Both the position numbers and the translations under genes were made by a program. A DNA stretch of 64,000 nt from Shewanella sp. UCD-KL12 (GTDB taxonomy: Bacteria; Pseudomonadota; Gammaproteobacteria; Enterobacterales; Shewanellaceae). The stretch is taken from assembly GCF_001957125.1 (NCBI RefSeq), contig NZ_MPHJ01000001.1:892320-956319 (forward strand), read 5' to 3'. Positions 1 through 9,478 of the stretch are shown here, piece by piece. The notes under the pieces were generated by a model that had not been told where the DNA came from, did not search any database, and saw only the letters and a program-made list of their open reading frames with translations. The stretch's first letter is position 1. The number at the start of each line of letters is the position of its first letter.

Positions 1-122
1 TTGAATTTAACGTTTGGTACGCCAGCGAGCAGAGTTTGATTAGAGTCTATTGCAGGAGTTTCGAATGCCATTGTTGAAGTTGAAAGTGCAAGGGCGATAG
101 TCGTTGCTAGTACTTTAATCAT
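1..122 (-). CDS. N-terminal fragment of a small exported protein (partial)
   Basis: Reading leftward from an ATG at 122, the frame is open to the window edge and gives 40 residues beginning MIKVLATTIALALSTSTMAF. This is a typical Sec signal peptide with a likely cleavage after the TMA motif. An AGAGAAG Shine-Dalgarno-like stretch precedes the ATG. The mature part visible is too short to name a family. The gene lies 146 bases downstream of, and in the same direction as, the large GGDEF/EAL gene, so it could be a separate unit or weakly cotranscribed. Function is not assigned. Confidence 0.6.
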   Translation of the reverse strand, partial: MIKVLATTIALALSTSTMAFETPAIDSNQTLLAGVPNVKF

Positions 123-268
123 TATATTCTTCTCTCAGGTTTTGAAACATCTAAGGTCGATGCTTCTAGTCAGTAGGTATGTCATTTTTTTTGACACTTG
201 AGAGAATAGTTGCAGTTGTTATGCCATCTTTTTCCTTTGTTTAAATAAAATAAGCTTTTTTGTGGTTT

Positions 269-3200
269 TTATATTGCTTTTTGGCCGCTTTGTACTAAGT
301 CAGGCTCGATGAACTCTTTATTCAAAAGGTCGGTGAACTGTGATTCAGTAACGGCCTTGCTAAATATAAATCCTTGTATTTCTTCACAATTAAGTGCTTT
401 TAATATGCTGAGTTGTGATGCGTCTTCAACACCTTCACCCACAACAGAGAGTCCCATGTTGTGAGCAATGGTAATTATAGAGTCAACCATTTTTAGGTCT
501 CGATCAGATTTGTCAATATCATCTACAAAGGCTTTATCAATTTTTAATGTATGGATAGGAAAACGTTTCAGGTATGAAAGAGATGAATAACCAGTACCAA
601 AATCATCTAAAGCTAGGCTCACTCCCATCTTTGACAGCTGCTGCATCACCTTTATGGCCTTTTCTGGCTGTTTTATGACGGTCCCTTCGGTAATTTCAAG
701 CTCTAAATTGGCTGCTGGTAGCTGAGTTAGACGTAAAATTGACTCTATGCGCTGTTGAAGATCAGGTAGAGCGAACTGATATGAAGATAAATTGACGGCT
801 ACGCGACCATCGAAGATTCCTTGACTTCGCCAATTTTGTGCCGCGAAGCAAGCTTTCTTCATCACTATGTCACCTATTTCAACGATTAACCCGTTCTCTT
901 CGGCCAAAGGAATAAACTCACTCGGTGGTATAAGGCCGTGCTCAGGGTGGTTAAGCCTCACTAAGGCTTCCATTCCTGCCATCTTACCTGTTTTTAGGTC
1001 AATTTTAGGTTGATAGTAAACTTCGAAGAGATCTTCTTTTATTCCTAAGCGAATAAGGTTTTCTACTTCGAGCTGCCTAATGGCATTACGGTTGAGCGAC
1101 TCTGAGTAAAATTGGTAGCGATTTCCACCACCTGATTTGGCATGGTACATGGCAATATCTGCTTTACGCAGCAGAGCTTGTTCATTCTGATCATCTTCAG
1201 GGTAGAGTACGATACCAATACTCATGCCAACGACAACCTTATCTGAGGTTAACTCAAATGGAGTGGCAAATGCCTCAATGACATTGTTGGCAATAACTGC
1301 ACTAGAGCCTATATCAGGGTTGTTATCGACGAGGATCGCGAACTCATCACCACCTAAGCGATAGATGCTAGTGTGGTAAGGAACTGCAGTCTCTATTCGC
1401 TTAGCCACCATTATCAATAGCTCATCACCAATTTGATGACCAAGTGAATCGTTAATCTTTTTAAAGTTATCAAGATCTAGCACCATTAAGGTGTGGTGAG
1501 AGTCTCGCTTGACTAGGTTTCCTAGAGTAACCATTAAACTTGAACGATTAGGTAGGTTGGTAAGCAAATCATTGTTGGTAAGTTTTCTTAGCTCTTCCTC
1601 TTGCTGCTTACGACGAGAGATATCAGAGAATACACCGACATAATGAGATAACTGCCCCTGGTCATCGTAAATGGCATCAACGGTCAGCTCCATAAGAAAA
1701 CTGGTACCGTCACCTTTTGCAGATTCTACATCATTACTCCAACGGCCCTGCTGATTCAGTATTGAACGAATTTGTGCTGAATAACTGTCTGGATACAGAT
1801 CGAAATTAAATTGCTCTCCAATAAATTTCTCTCTTGGGTTTAAACAAAGCTCACAGCAAGCCTCGTTCACCTCAACAAACCTAAATTCACTGTCTAATAT
1901 AAACATCCCTTCTGAGATATTGGCGATGGCACGTTCAAATAATCTAAGCTGCTCCTCGGCATGCTTAAAATTATTGATGTTTTTAATGGTACCTGTCATT
2001 CGAAGAGGGTTATCTTTTTCATCTCTTTCGACAATTTTGGCTCTATCGAGGATCCATACCCAGTTATCTGACTTCCCTTTTACACGGTAGGCTGCCTCAA
2101 AATGATCTTTCTTCCCATAAAAGTGATCATTAAGTGCAGAGCTAACGCGCTCTTGATCCATAGGGTGGATATTGCTCTCTTCACCTGTCTCGCCTGATCT
2201 TTGACCATCACGGGGGAATTCAAGTGATCCCCAGATGTTAGAGCGATATATTTGACCCGTTTCTATATCCCAGTCCCACATCTCATCGCCACTTCCCCAT
2301 AAAGATAATTTGAGGCGCTCTTCAGACTTAGCAATCTGGTTCTGGACCTCACGGCGTCTTAGGATAGCTTTGACTATTACCGCAGAGATAATAAGAGCAA
2401 GCATAAAGTAGATTAACTTGGCTTGTTTAGACAGCCACCATGGTGGAGTTATGTTTATATTAATACTTTTTATCTTTCCATCTTTATTGGTTAAAGGGTC
2501 TTTCGCAAAAACATTAAAAGTATAATCACCAGGAGAAAGGTTGGTGTAGGTTGCAGAATTGATCCCCTTTGATTCAACCCAAACGTCAGATAGACCACTC
2601 AATTGATAGGAGTAGCTAATATTGTTCGATGATTTACCCGGTGTGTTGAATTTTATTGTGAAAGGGTAATCGGAGTATTTCAACGTAATTTCGTTACTTA
2701 ATGAAAGTTTTGATTTTAATATACCAGAGCCAATAGGTTCAGGTATGTTAAATATCAACAACTCTGATAGGCTTACTTTAGGTAATGAGCGTTTGTATAG
2801 TTCTTTTTCTAAGTCAGACTTTGTTATTGAGCTTATACCTGAGATACCACCGAGCAATATAGATTTTTGATTGCTTGCTATTGCTTGAGCATTGTACTCT
2901 GCTTGACTTCCATTAACCGTAGAAAGGAAGGTTGTAGTGTTAGACTTTGTATCAGTTACAGCTATACTTTTTATTGATGCTGAGTATATTAGTTTGTCAG
3001 ATGAGATGATTGAGTAGATAGGTCTGTTTTTTGAATAAACTGTAGATTTTAATTTGGTTTTTTCACTAAAAGATAGTAAAGAATTTTCTGTTCCGAAATA
3101 AACTAAATTATCTTTAGCATGTAAACTGATAACCAATTCATTATGAACTTTACTTACCTTGTTATTGTTTATGTTGAACATACCACCTTGAGTTGCAACC

Positions 3201-4573
3201 CATAGGCCACTATCTGACTCTTCAATATCAAAGATGGGATTGCTTGTATCTACTATGGTTTCAACTGTTTCAAGAGTCATACTATCTATAGAAACAAGTT
3301 TTCCGTCAGTCGTTCCAGCATAAATATAATTACCATCTCTTCCCAACTGAATCGCAAAGAATGAGTTTTCAAATATTTTTTTACGCTCTTTCGTTTTTCT
3401 ATCAATGACAATTATTCCATCTAAAGTCGCAACAAAAATCTTCCCTTTTAAGAATATTGATTGTTTTGCACCTTCGACACCTGAGTTATACATTTCTAAA
3501 TTGTTATTATTGAAATTTTGAATTTTAATAAATTTTGAGTCAGTCGATGTCATTAATTCAGAGTCGGATATTTCGAAAAGCGACCAAATATTACCTTTTA
3601 TATTTCCATATTTAGTGATGATGTTTTTAAAGTTATCAATCTCAATAAACCCTATGTTTTGGGTTGTTATATAAGTTTTACTTTCACCTCTCACAATTGA
3701 AGGTTTTGTCAATGGCATGTTTTCAATGTCAATGATTCCAATTTGTGTTTTAAATAGGCTTTCATCTAATGTAAATATCGTATTGTTTGATATTGCGTGA
3801 AGAGAGTTTTCAGATTTGAAAATGCTATCAAACTTATCTGTACTTACTTTTTTAAATAAGCTATTGATGTTTTCATAAATGCCATCATTTTTTAATAAGT
3901 ACAGCTTGTTGTTAAATGTAAATATATCGCTGGAGTTACTTTCTACAGATTTTATTTCATCGCTATTTGAAATAGTGAAAACTTCCCCAAAAAAATTCCT
4001 TACAAATAAATGATTTCCATATGGGATTATTTTTTTTATGCCGCCAAAATCATTTGTTAAAATTCGTTTTTTATTGAAGTTCATATCGGAAACTAAGACT
4101 TTATTTTCAGTTCCGATATAAAGTTCATTATTGTATTCTGCTATAGACCATATCGGGCTATTGCCAAGCTCTACTTTAGCCTCAAATGAGTCAAATTTTT
4201 CATGGTAAACAGCTAGGCCTTTATCTGTACCTATTAGTATTTTCCCACCTGATGTTTCATGTATGCTTCTGATAAAAGAGCTAGGGAGGGTGCCTTTTTC
4301 ATTAGATGATAGGTAATGTTTGAAGCTTTCTCCATCGAATAGGTTTAATCCATTCAAGGTACCGATCCAAACATAACTACTCTTATCCTCTAATAATGTT
4401 GTCACCGTGCTTTGGGATAAGCCTTCAGGAACACTATAAAAATCGACGTTAAGATAGGTGGAGCTATAATTTTCAATTGAGGTTGTGTTTGCCTCAACTG
4501 CTTGAGCTTGGCCAAGAATGCATAGAGCCAATAGGAGAGTGGTGAGTATTTTCATAATAGCGTTTGGCATCAT
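269..4573 (-). CDS. Periplasmic two-component-type propeller / Y_Y_Y / PAS-PAS / GGDEF-EAL protein
   Basis: A membrane sensor for cyclic-di-GMP turnover. A signal peptide (MKILTTLLLALCILGQAQA) is followed by about 600 residues of degenerate Reg_prop beta-propeller repeats (first one with VWIGTLNGLNLFDG) and a Y_Y_Y domain near 650-715. One membrane helix near 725-745 leads to two PAS/PAC domains, a GGDEF domain with an intact GGDEF motif (YRLGGDEFAIL) and an EAL domain. The EAL domain keeps EALVRL, DDFGTGYSS, KIDKAFV and GEGVED, so a phosphodiesterase is likely active. No RxxD inhibitory site is visible at the usual position before GGDEF. The frame extends to a TTG at 4609; ATG codons at 4573, 4570 and 4555 all keep the signal peptide and none has a good ribosome site, so the exact start is uncertain. 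The ligand of the propeller is unknown. Confidence 0.88.
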   Translation of the reverse strand: MMPNAIMKILTTLLLALCILGQAQAVEANTTSIENYSSTYLNVDFYSVPEGLSQSTVTTLLEDKSSYVWIGTLNGLNLFDGESFKHYLSSNEKGTLPSSFIRSIHETSGGKILIGTDKGLAVYHEKFDSFEAKVELGNSPIWSIAEYNNELYIGTENKVLVSDMNFNKKRILTNDFGGIKKIIPYGNHLFVRNFFGEVFTISNSDEIKSVESNSSDIFTFNNKLYLLKNDGIYENINSLFKKVSTDKFDSIFKSENSLHAISNNTIFTLDESLFKTQIGIIDIENMPLTKPSIVRGESKTYITTQNIGFIEIDNFKNIITKYGNIKGNIWSLFEISDSELMTSTDSKFIKIQNFNNNNLEMYNSGVEGAKQSIFLKGKIFVATLDGIIVIDRKTKERKKIFENSFFAIQLGRDGNYIYAGTTDGKLVSIDSMTLETVETIVDTSNPIFDIEESDSGLWVATQGGMFNINNNKVSKVHNELVISLHAKDNLVYFGTENSLLSFSEKTKLKSTVYSKNRPIYSIISSDKLIYSASIKSIAVTDTKSNTTTFLSTVNGSQAEYNAQAIASNQKSILLGGISGISSITKSDLEKELYKRSLPKVSLSELLIFNIPEPIGSGILKSKLSLSNEITLKYSDYPFTIKFNTPGKSSNNISYSYQLSGLSDVWVESKGINSATYTNLSPGDYTFNVFAKDPLTNKDGKIKSININITPPWWLSKQAKLIYFMLALIISAVIVKAILRRREVQNQIAKSEERLKLSLWGSGDEMWDWDIETGQIYRSNIWGSLEFPRDGQRSGETGEESNIHPMDQERVSSALNDHFYGKKDHFEAAYRVKGKSDNWVWILDRAKIVERDEKDNPLRMTGTIKNINNFKHAEEQLRLFERAIANISEGMFILDSEFRFVEVNEACCELCLNPREKFIGEQFNFDLYPDSYSAQIRSILNQQGRWSNDVESAKGDGTSFLMELTVDAIYDDQGQLSHYVGVFSDISRRKQQEEELRKLTNNDLLTNLPNRSSLMVTLGNLVKRDSHHTLMVLDLDNFKKINDSLGHQIGDELLIMVAKRIETAVPYHTSIYRLGGDEFAILVDNNPDIGSSAVIANNVIEAFATPFELTSDKVVVGMSIGIVLYPEDDQNEQALLRKADIAMYHAKSGGGNRYQFYSESLNRNAIRQLEVENLIRLGIKEDLFEVYYQPKIDLKTGKMAGMEALVRLNHPEHGLIPPSEFIPLAEENGLIVEIGDIVMKKACFAAQNWRSQGIFDGRVAVNLSSYQFALPDLQQRIESILRLTQLPAANLELEITEGTVIKQPEKAIKVMQQLSKMGVSLALDDFGTGYSSLSYLKRFPIHTLKIDKAFVDDIDKSDRDLKMVDSIITIAHNMGLSVVGEGVEDASQLSILKALNCEEIQGFIFSKAVTESQFTDLLNKEFIEPDLVQSGQKAI

Positions 4574-4609
4574 TTTTAGTTTGATTATTAGCCAGTATTG
4601 CTTAGGCAA

Positions 4610-5154
4610 CAGATGTTTAACCTACTTTTTCAGAAAGTGATGACTTTGTCAAAAATTAAGGAGTACTTATGTAGTGAGAATTATTCTCTCTCACTATCAA
4701 TTTAATGAGGGTTAACTCTGTTGGTTTCTTTATTGGCGATACTTGTTACTGTTTACGGTCTATTTGCTAGCTGCTTTGGCTGTTGGGTTGCTTTGGGGAG
4801 GACTAAATATTTTGGCATTGGCTATTATTAGGGAGTAATTAGTCGACAATTTAGCGCTAATGGCAGTTTTATCCTACGATCGACTTATGTTACAGCATCA
4901 CTACATAAGCCAATGTTGAGCGTTGGTTTGTGTAAGCCATTAGTTTGTGTGGGCCCTACCGGCTAGCCTACTTTTTAGTCTAAGGTTTACGACTGAGTAT
5001 AAAAAGAACTCGCTGGTAAGAGCAGGGAGGGCCAATGCACCATTAATATTAAGTGGCCAATGGTGCTAGGGGCTATTTAGTATGAGCATGGTTATAAGCC
5101 GCTTTATACTGCTGCGCACTGATAGCGTTTTAAGGGCTTTGAAAAAGTCCCTTG
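4610..5154. other. 545-base region without a firm gene
   Basis: This stretch separates the two minus-strand genes. The only coding hint is a short plus-strand frame at 4721-4831 (TTG start, GAGGG ten bases upstream). It encodes about 36 residues with a hydrophobic core (LLAILVTVYGLFASCFGCWVAL). Near the right end, AAGGG and CCCTT arms at about 5133-5154 form a poor hairpin that could help end the downstream protease transcript. Nothing else is recognisable. Confidence 0.4.
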
Positions 5155-7944
5155 CTAGTAATTGAACTTATCAGAATGCAGCTTAAAACTACGTAAATCT
5201 GTGATCATATTATCCGAGCTTAAGCGCTCCTCCTGTCTATGACCATCACCCGTTGTGAACAGTACTAAACGGTCGCAACGTTTATTGCGCATCTTTTCCA
5301 TCATAAATTTAATCACATCGGAGCGAGTTAACTTTTCAATCTCTTTTACGACTAGCTCTCGCTGATTAAAGTCGTAATCTTTATTTCCTATGCTTGACCA
5401 GTATCTCTGTCCACGAGTTTTGAGGTTTGCATCATGCTCCATCACTTGATTGATGAGACCTTGTTTAGTGAGTTCCCATTGCTGATTTGTTATCTGCATG
5501 ACGGCATAGTTAAAGTCTGCAATAAACTCATCAATGGCTTCTAAAAGCTGCAGGGGTGATGACGTTGGGGATTGAATATAGAAGATGATCCCAGGGTATC
5601 GATTTAGGGGAAGGTAACCAGTACCAACCATATAGCCCAGTTGTCTCTTGGTTCTCAGTTCATGGAAGAAAGTGGATGACATAGTATGGTTGAGCAAGCT
5701 GAACAGCGCCATCATTTCAGGGTTTGACTGATTAGATTGGTAATAAACAATGATGCTACTGTCTTGATGTGAGGTCGTTATCTCCCTTAAGAGCGTTCCT
5801 TTTCCTGAAAGGTTGACCAGTTCACGAGCAGACTCTTCACTTGGTGATGATACCAAAGACAAAATATGATCGAGTCGATTACCCAAAGCTTGAGCTTCGT
5901 CGATAAGCCAGTCTCCATAAACTAACCCTTCAAGATGGATCTTCTCGTAGAAGCTGCTTACATGTTCATGTAGGTCCTCTAACGTAATCTCCTCTAACTC
6001 CTCTGCCATGCGTGATGGCTCGTAACTACGCTTTTGAAGGGTAACAGTGAGGCTAGTAAATATTTGTGAAATAGGCTTTGCACGGGTTTGGTTATACCAT
6101 GCCCTGAGTATCTGCCGTTTGATTGAGTTAAATCGACTGTGAGTAAAATTACGCTCACGGGCTTTGTTTATCAATAAAGACAGCAGGGCTTCTTGTTTGC
6201 CAGTAAAGCCCGTTAGATGGAGTGTTATGCCGCCTTGGTGAGGGTAGATATTGTAACTTAGTCCAGCTACTTCAGCTTGATAGGTGTATTCAACCAGATA
6301 GTCGAGCAACATCTCAACATATAACCTAGTGAGAGCTGCATTTCGAGGAGAAGAGGCGGCTTGCTCTGAATCAAGTGATAAATACATATGACCTTTAGGG
6401 ACATTAAATTCATCATCTTTTCGGTGCCAAATCCGATATCCCTCTTCCTGAGAGACAACTACCGGTGTTTGACTTTGACTTTTCTCTGGTCGAGGAACTG
6501 AATCCTCAATGATAAACGGGTTCTCTTTTGGTAGTTTCAGCTCTGGCCTGATCGTAATATTTTGCCAAGCTTGTAGTCGCTCATTAGTAATCGACTTCAT
6601 CTGATACGGAGTATGGTACCAAGCAGCCTGGGTATCAGTATCTAGCTCTGGAGCGATAATTTGAATACGCATATTCGATGGCGTCATCAGCTCAAGGAGG
6701 GACTGGGTTTCAGTCATATTCAACCCTTCCATCTTGTAGTCACCAAAGACGAAATCCTCAACATCATAGTGATGCATATTAATACTTAGGTGGCTGGCCA
6801 AATCTAATGTTTTTATCTGCTCTTGATACTTAAAAGCAAGCTTGAGTAAATTAGAACGCTCCTGATAGCGCCATGCTTGTAAACCTTGAGTTTTTATCAG
6901 ATCAATGTATTCAAAAGCACAGCTTATCACTGTATCTAAGTGAGTCAGCCCTTTCTCGGTGAGTTGAATGCTGATGTTGTAATCTTTGAAGTTATAGCCA
7001 TTAACGCCGCCTCCGGCTGAGAGGTTTACAGCTAACCCTTGCTCCTTTAGATAGGAAAGTAGGCTTCCATTACCTTCATATCCAAGCAGGTGACTGATAA
7101 ATGTCAGTGGCTTATGCTTATAAAAAGCATCGATTCCCGGGAGGCTGAAAGTGATCGCAACACGCTTTTGCTCTTTAAGAGGAATGATATTTATCTGAGT
7201 TTGTAACTGCTGTGATTGGTAGATAGCAACGTCAGGGTAGTGCTTTTCAAGTTGGTGATTATTTACTTTACTGAAAAATTGTTTAGCGAGTGACTCAAGC
7301 TCGCCAAGAGAAAGTGGCGCAACTAAACATAAGGTCATTATGTTCGCACTGTAATGAGTTTGGTAAAACTGGAGTAACTCTTCTCTTAATTCAGTTTGTT
7401 CACCACCTAAGGTTTTCAGGTTACCCACAGAGAATTTGGAAAATGGGTGGGCTGGGTTAACCGTTTCTTTCTGAACTTGATAAGTTCTACGAATATCATC
7501 TTTGAGCTTTAGACTAAATTCAGACTCGATGGCGTGACGCTCGCGATCAACCAGCTCTTGATTAAAAAGGGGAGCGATAAAGAATTGGCTAAAACGGTCA
7601 AGGGATTCTTCATAGACATCGGCATTGATACTGAAAAAGAAGTTGGTATGTTCAGTTCCGGTCCATGCATTATTATTGCCACCATGCTGATTAATAAATG
7701 CATGGTACTCACCTGAGTCTGGATACTTTTCTGTACCTAAGAACAGCATATGCTCAAGAAAGTGTGCCATGCCCGGTCTTTCGACGGGATCATCAAAGTG
7801 GCCTACATTAACAGCCATAGATGCTGCGGCTTGACTCGCTTGCGAGTCCTCTACTAAGAGAACTGAAAGGCCGTTATCGAGCAATAGGTGCTGATATCGG
7901 CGATGATCATTTGGGCTTTTGATGATGTGTAAAGATTCAGGCAA
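5155..7944 (-). CDS. ptrA: M16 family zinc metalloprotease, pitrilysin/insulinase type
   Basis: A 929-residue protein of the protease III (pitrilysin) class, which degrades peptides and small proteins inside a closed two-half chamber. The inverted zinc motif HFLEH is near residue 63, followed by MLFLGTEKYP. A downstream VDRERHAIESEF supplies the third zinc ligand glutamate. The length fits the four-domain insulinase architecture. No signal peptide is evident, unlike E. coli PtrA, so it may be cytoplasmic or the family assignment may be to an insulinase relative. The start is a TTG at 7944 supported by GGAG eight bases upstream. It stands alone, with 545 bases after it and a 253-base gap before the divergent sixA. 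Confidence 0.85.
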   Translation of the reverse strand: MPESLHIIKSPNDHRRYQHLLLDNGLSVLLVEDSQASQAAASMAVNVGHFDDPVERPGMAHFLEHMLFLGTEKYPDSGEYHAFINQHGGNNNAWTGTEHTNFFFSINADVYEESLDRFSQFFIAPLFNQELVDRERHAIESEFSLKLKDDIRRTYQVQKETVNPAHPFSKFSVGNLKTLGGEQTELREELLQFYQTHYSANIMTLCLVAPLSLGELESLAKQFFSKVNNHQLEKHYPDVAIYQSQQLQTQINIIPLKEQKRVAITFSLPGIDAFYKHKPLTFISHLLGYEGNGSLLSYLKEQGLAVNLSAGGGVNGYNFKDYNISIQLTEKGLTHLDTVISCAFEYIDLIKTQGLQAWRYQERSNLLKLAFKYQEQIKTLDLASHLSINMHHYDVEDFVFGDYKMEGLNMTETQSLLELMTPSNMRIQIIAPELDTDTQAAWYHTPYQMKSITNERLQAWQNITIRPELKLPKENPFIIEDSVPRPEKSQSQTPVVVSQEEGYRIWHRKDDEFNVPKGHMYLSLDSEQAASSPRNAALTRLYVEMLLDYLVEYTYQAEVAGLSYNIYPHQGGITLHLTGFTGKQEALLSLLINKARERNFTHSRFNSIKRQILRAWYNQTRAKPISQIFTSLTVTLQKRSYEPSRMAEELEEITLEDLHEHVSSFYEKIHLEGLVYGDWLIDEAQALGNRLDHILSLVSSPSEESARELVNLSGKGTLLREITTSHQDSSIIVYYQSNQSNPEMMALFSLLNHTMSSTFFHELRTKRQLGYMVGTGYLPLNRYPGIIFYIQSPTSSPLQLLEAIDEFIADFNYAVMQITNQQWELTKQGLINQVMEHDANLKTRGQRYWSSIGNKDYDFNQRELVVKEIEKLTRSDVIKFMMEKMRNKRCDRLVLFTTGDGHRQEERLSSDNMITDLRSFKLHSDKFNY

Positions 7945-8197
7945 GAAGAAAACTCCGTCTTAAATGACAAATTTGTCCGTATTCAAAGTTCGCTAGGCAA
8001 ACGATGAAACATAGGTAAAAACTACTCGCTATTTAACTTAAATGATAGAGCAAGTTACACATATTGGTTGGCTTATCGCGCTTTAGCAAATATCTCTTAG
8101 TCTATTCGACTAATTAATGACTTAAATAGGGTTTGTACTGATAGCTTTTAAGGCTACAATTGGCTTATAACGATAAGAAATGAGTAGCGAGAGTGGT

Positions 8198-8668
8198 ATG
8201 CAGCTATTTTTAATGCGTCATGGTGAAGCGGGCTATCAAGCTCACTCAGATAGAGAAAGAACACTGACCGATACAGGCCGTTATCACACCTCTGTGATGA
8301 GTAACTGGTTGGCAAAATCGGTTGTGGAGTTCGACCTAGTTTTAGTGAGCCCCTATTTAAGAGCACAGCAAAGCTGGCAAGAAGTGAGTAAACACTTTCC
8401 TGAGCCTAGAAAATGGTTAGTGCTCGATGAACTTGTTCCTTCAGGCGATCCAGCTACCGCTGCTGATCTAACTCTTGCTTATGCCCAGCAATACAAGGCT
8501 GATAAAGTGCTAGTGATTGCTCACATGCCTTTATTGGGCTATATGGTTAGCGAGCTGGTTGCTGGCACCGAGCCACCATTGTTTGCCACCTCTGGAGTGA
8601 CTCTGATAGATAAGCACTGTGAGTCTGCAACACTCGTCTGGCAACATGCCCCACACACCATCAGTTAA
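8198..8668 (+). CDS. sixA: Phosphohistidine phosphatase SixA
   Basis: A 156-residue histidine-phosphatase-superfamily protein that removes phosphate from phosphohistidine on HPt-type or phosphotransferase-system proteins. The catalytic RHG motif is at the very N-terminus (MQLFLMRHGEAGY) and the second histidine is in VLVIAHMPLLGY. The frame also has an ATG six codons earlier at 8180. The later ATG at 8198 fits the known SixA N-terminus and has a GAGAGTGG stretch just before it, so it is preferred. It converges with smrB. Confidence 0.9.
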   Translation: MQLFLMRHGEAGYQAHSDRERTLTDTGRYHTSVMSNWLAKSVVEFDLVLVSPYLRAQQSWQEVSKHFPEPRKWLVLDELVPSGDPATAADLTLAYAQQYKADKVLVIAHMPLLGYMVSELVAGTEPPLFATSGVTLIDKHCESATLVWQHAPHTIS

Positions 8669-8791
8669 CTGTAACGGCTAATACTAAAACGGTTAGTGCT
8701 AAGCTTGTTATTAATGAATGAAGGAAATCGCTAGCGGGCTATTTTCTTTGTTCATGAACTTTTCCTCCTCGCACCTCTTAGCGAAAACCAA

Positions 8792-9322
8792 CTACCTTCT
8801 ATGTGGCTGATCGCCAATATCGATCAATACCAGTAATGCGGCATCTCCTCCCCATTCTTTAGGGGCTTTATGGAATGCCATCACGTGGGGGTGCTGCGCT
8901 AGCCACATAGGGATGTGCTGTTTTAACACCCCTGTTCCATGTCCATGCATCACACAGCAGCATTGGGATTGTTGTTTAATGCATGCTTGAATTAGCGCTG
9001 CTAACTCTAGTTTTGCTTCGGTTTGCCTCATTCCATGTAGGTCGAGCAGGAGATCGGGCTGGTGATCGCCGCGGCGTAACCGTTTTAGCTCGTGCTTATC
9101 GATATCACTTCTGGACCAGCGCATAGCACCTTCAGTTGGAAGGTGGGGTTGATAGGTATCTGAGAAGTAACTGTCTGCATGCAGTTGTTGTGTTTTCTCT
9201 TCAACGACTCGCCTATCTTTTTGTTCGGCTTTAAAATGGCGTTTGTCTTGCTTTAGAGGCTTAATTCCTTTCGTCATCGACGAAAATAGCGACAAATCAT
9301 CAGGTAACTCTTTATTTTTCAT
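8792..9322 (-). CDS. smrB: Smr-domain endonuclease SmrB (ribosome rescue factor)
   Basis: A 176-residue protein with a basic N-terminal extension and a C-terminal Smr domain. The Smr domain shows DLHGMR and VMHGHGTG; E. coli SmrB likewise has HGHG. SmrB in E. coli is known to cut mRNA between collided ribosomes. The C-terminus ends in an AFHKAPKEWGGDAALLVLI block characteristic of the family. It is divergent from prmB across 156 bases, an arrangement also found in enteric bacteria. Confidence 0.93.
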   Translation of the reverse strand: MKNKELPDDLSLFSSMTKGIKPLKQDKRHFKAEQKDRRVVEEKTQQLHADSYFSDTYQPHLPTEGAMRWSRSDIDKHELKRLRRGDHQPDLLLDLHGMRQTEAKLELAALIQACIKQQSQCCCVMHGHGTGVLKQHIPMWLAQHPHVMAFHKAPKEWGGDAALLVLIDIGDQPHRR

Positions 9323-9386
9323 CTCTTATGTTTAAAACCTTAACTCAATTTAGCGACGGTCAATCCATGCTCTGCTAGGGAGCATG

Positions 9387-9398
9387 TATACGCGTATA
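9387..9398. promoter_or_regulatory. Perfect 12-bp palindrome TATACGCGTATA between smrB and prmB
   Basis: TATACGCGTATA is self-complementary and is extended by near-symmetric CATG and TATG flanks (9383-9400). It lies in the divergent smrB-prmB spacer, 65 bases upstream of smrB and upstream of the candidate prmB promoter, so it could be an operator for either gene. No known regulator is assigned. Confidence 0.35.
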
Positions 9399-9420
9399 TG
9401 ACTCTATTTTATTGAATCCT

Positions 9421-9449
9421 ATGTCATATGAATAGAGTTCAGTTACAAT
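9421..9449 (+). promoter_or_regulatory. Candidate sigma-70 promoter of prmB
   Basis: ATGTCA (9421-9426; four of six to TTGACA) and TACAAT (9444-9449; five of six to TATAAT) are separated by 17 bases. They lie 30 bases before the TTG start of prmB. An inverted repeat ACTCTATT (9401-9408) / AATAGAGT (9431-9438) straddles the -35 region. Confidence 0.5.
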
Positions 9450-9478
9450 GAAGCAGAATAATTATGCTGGAGTAAGTT

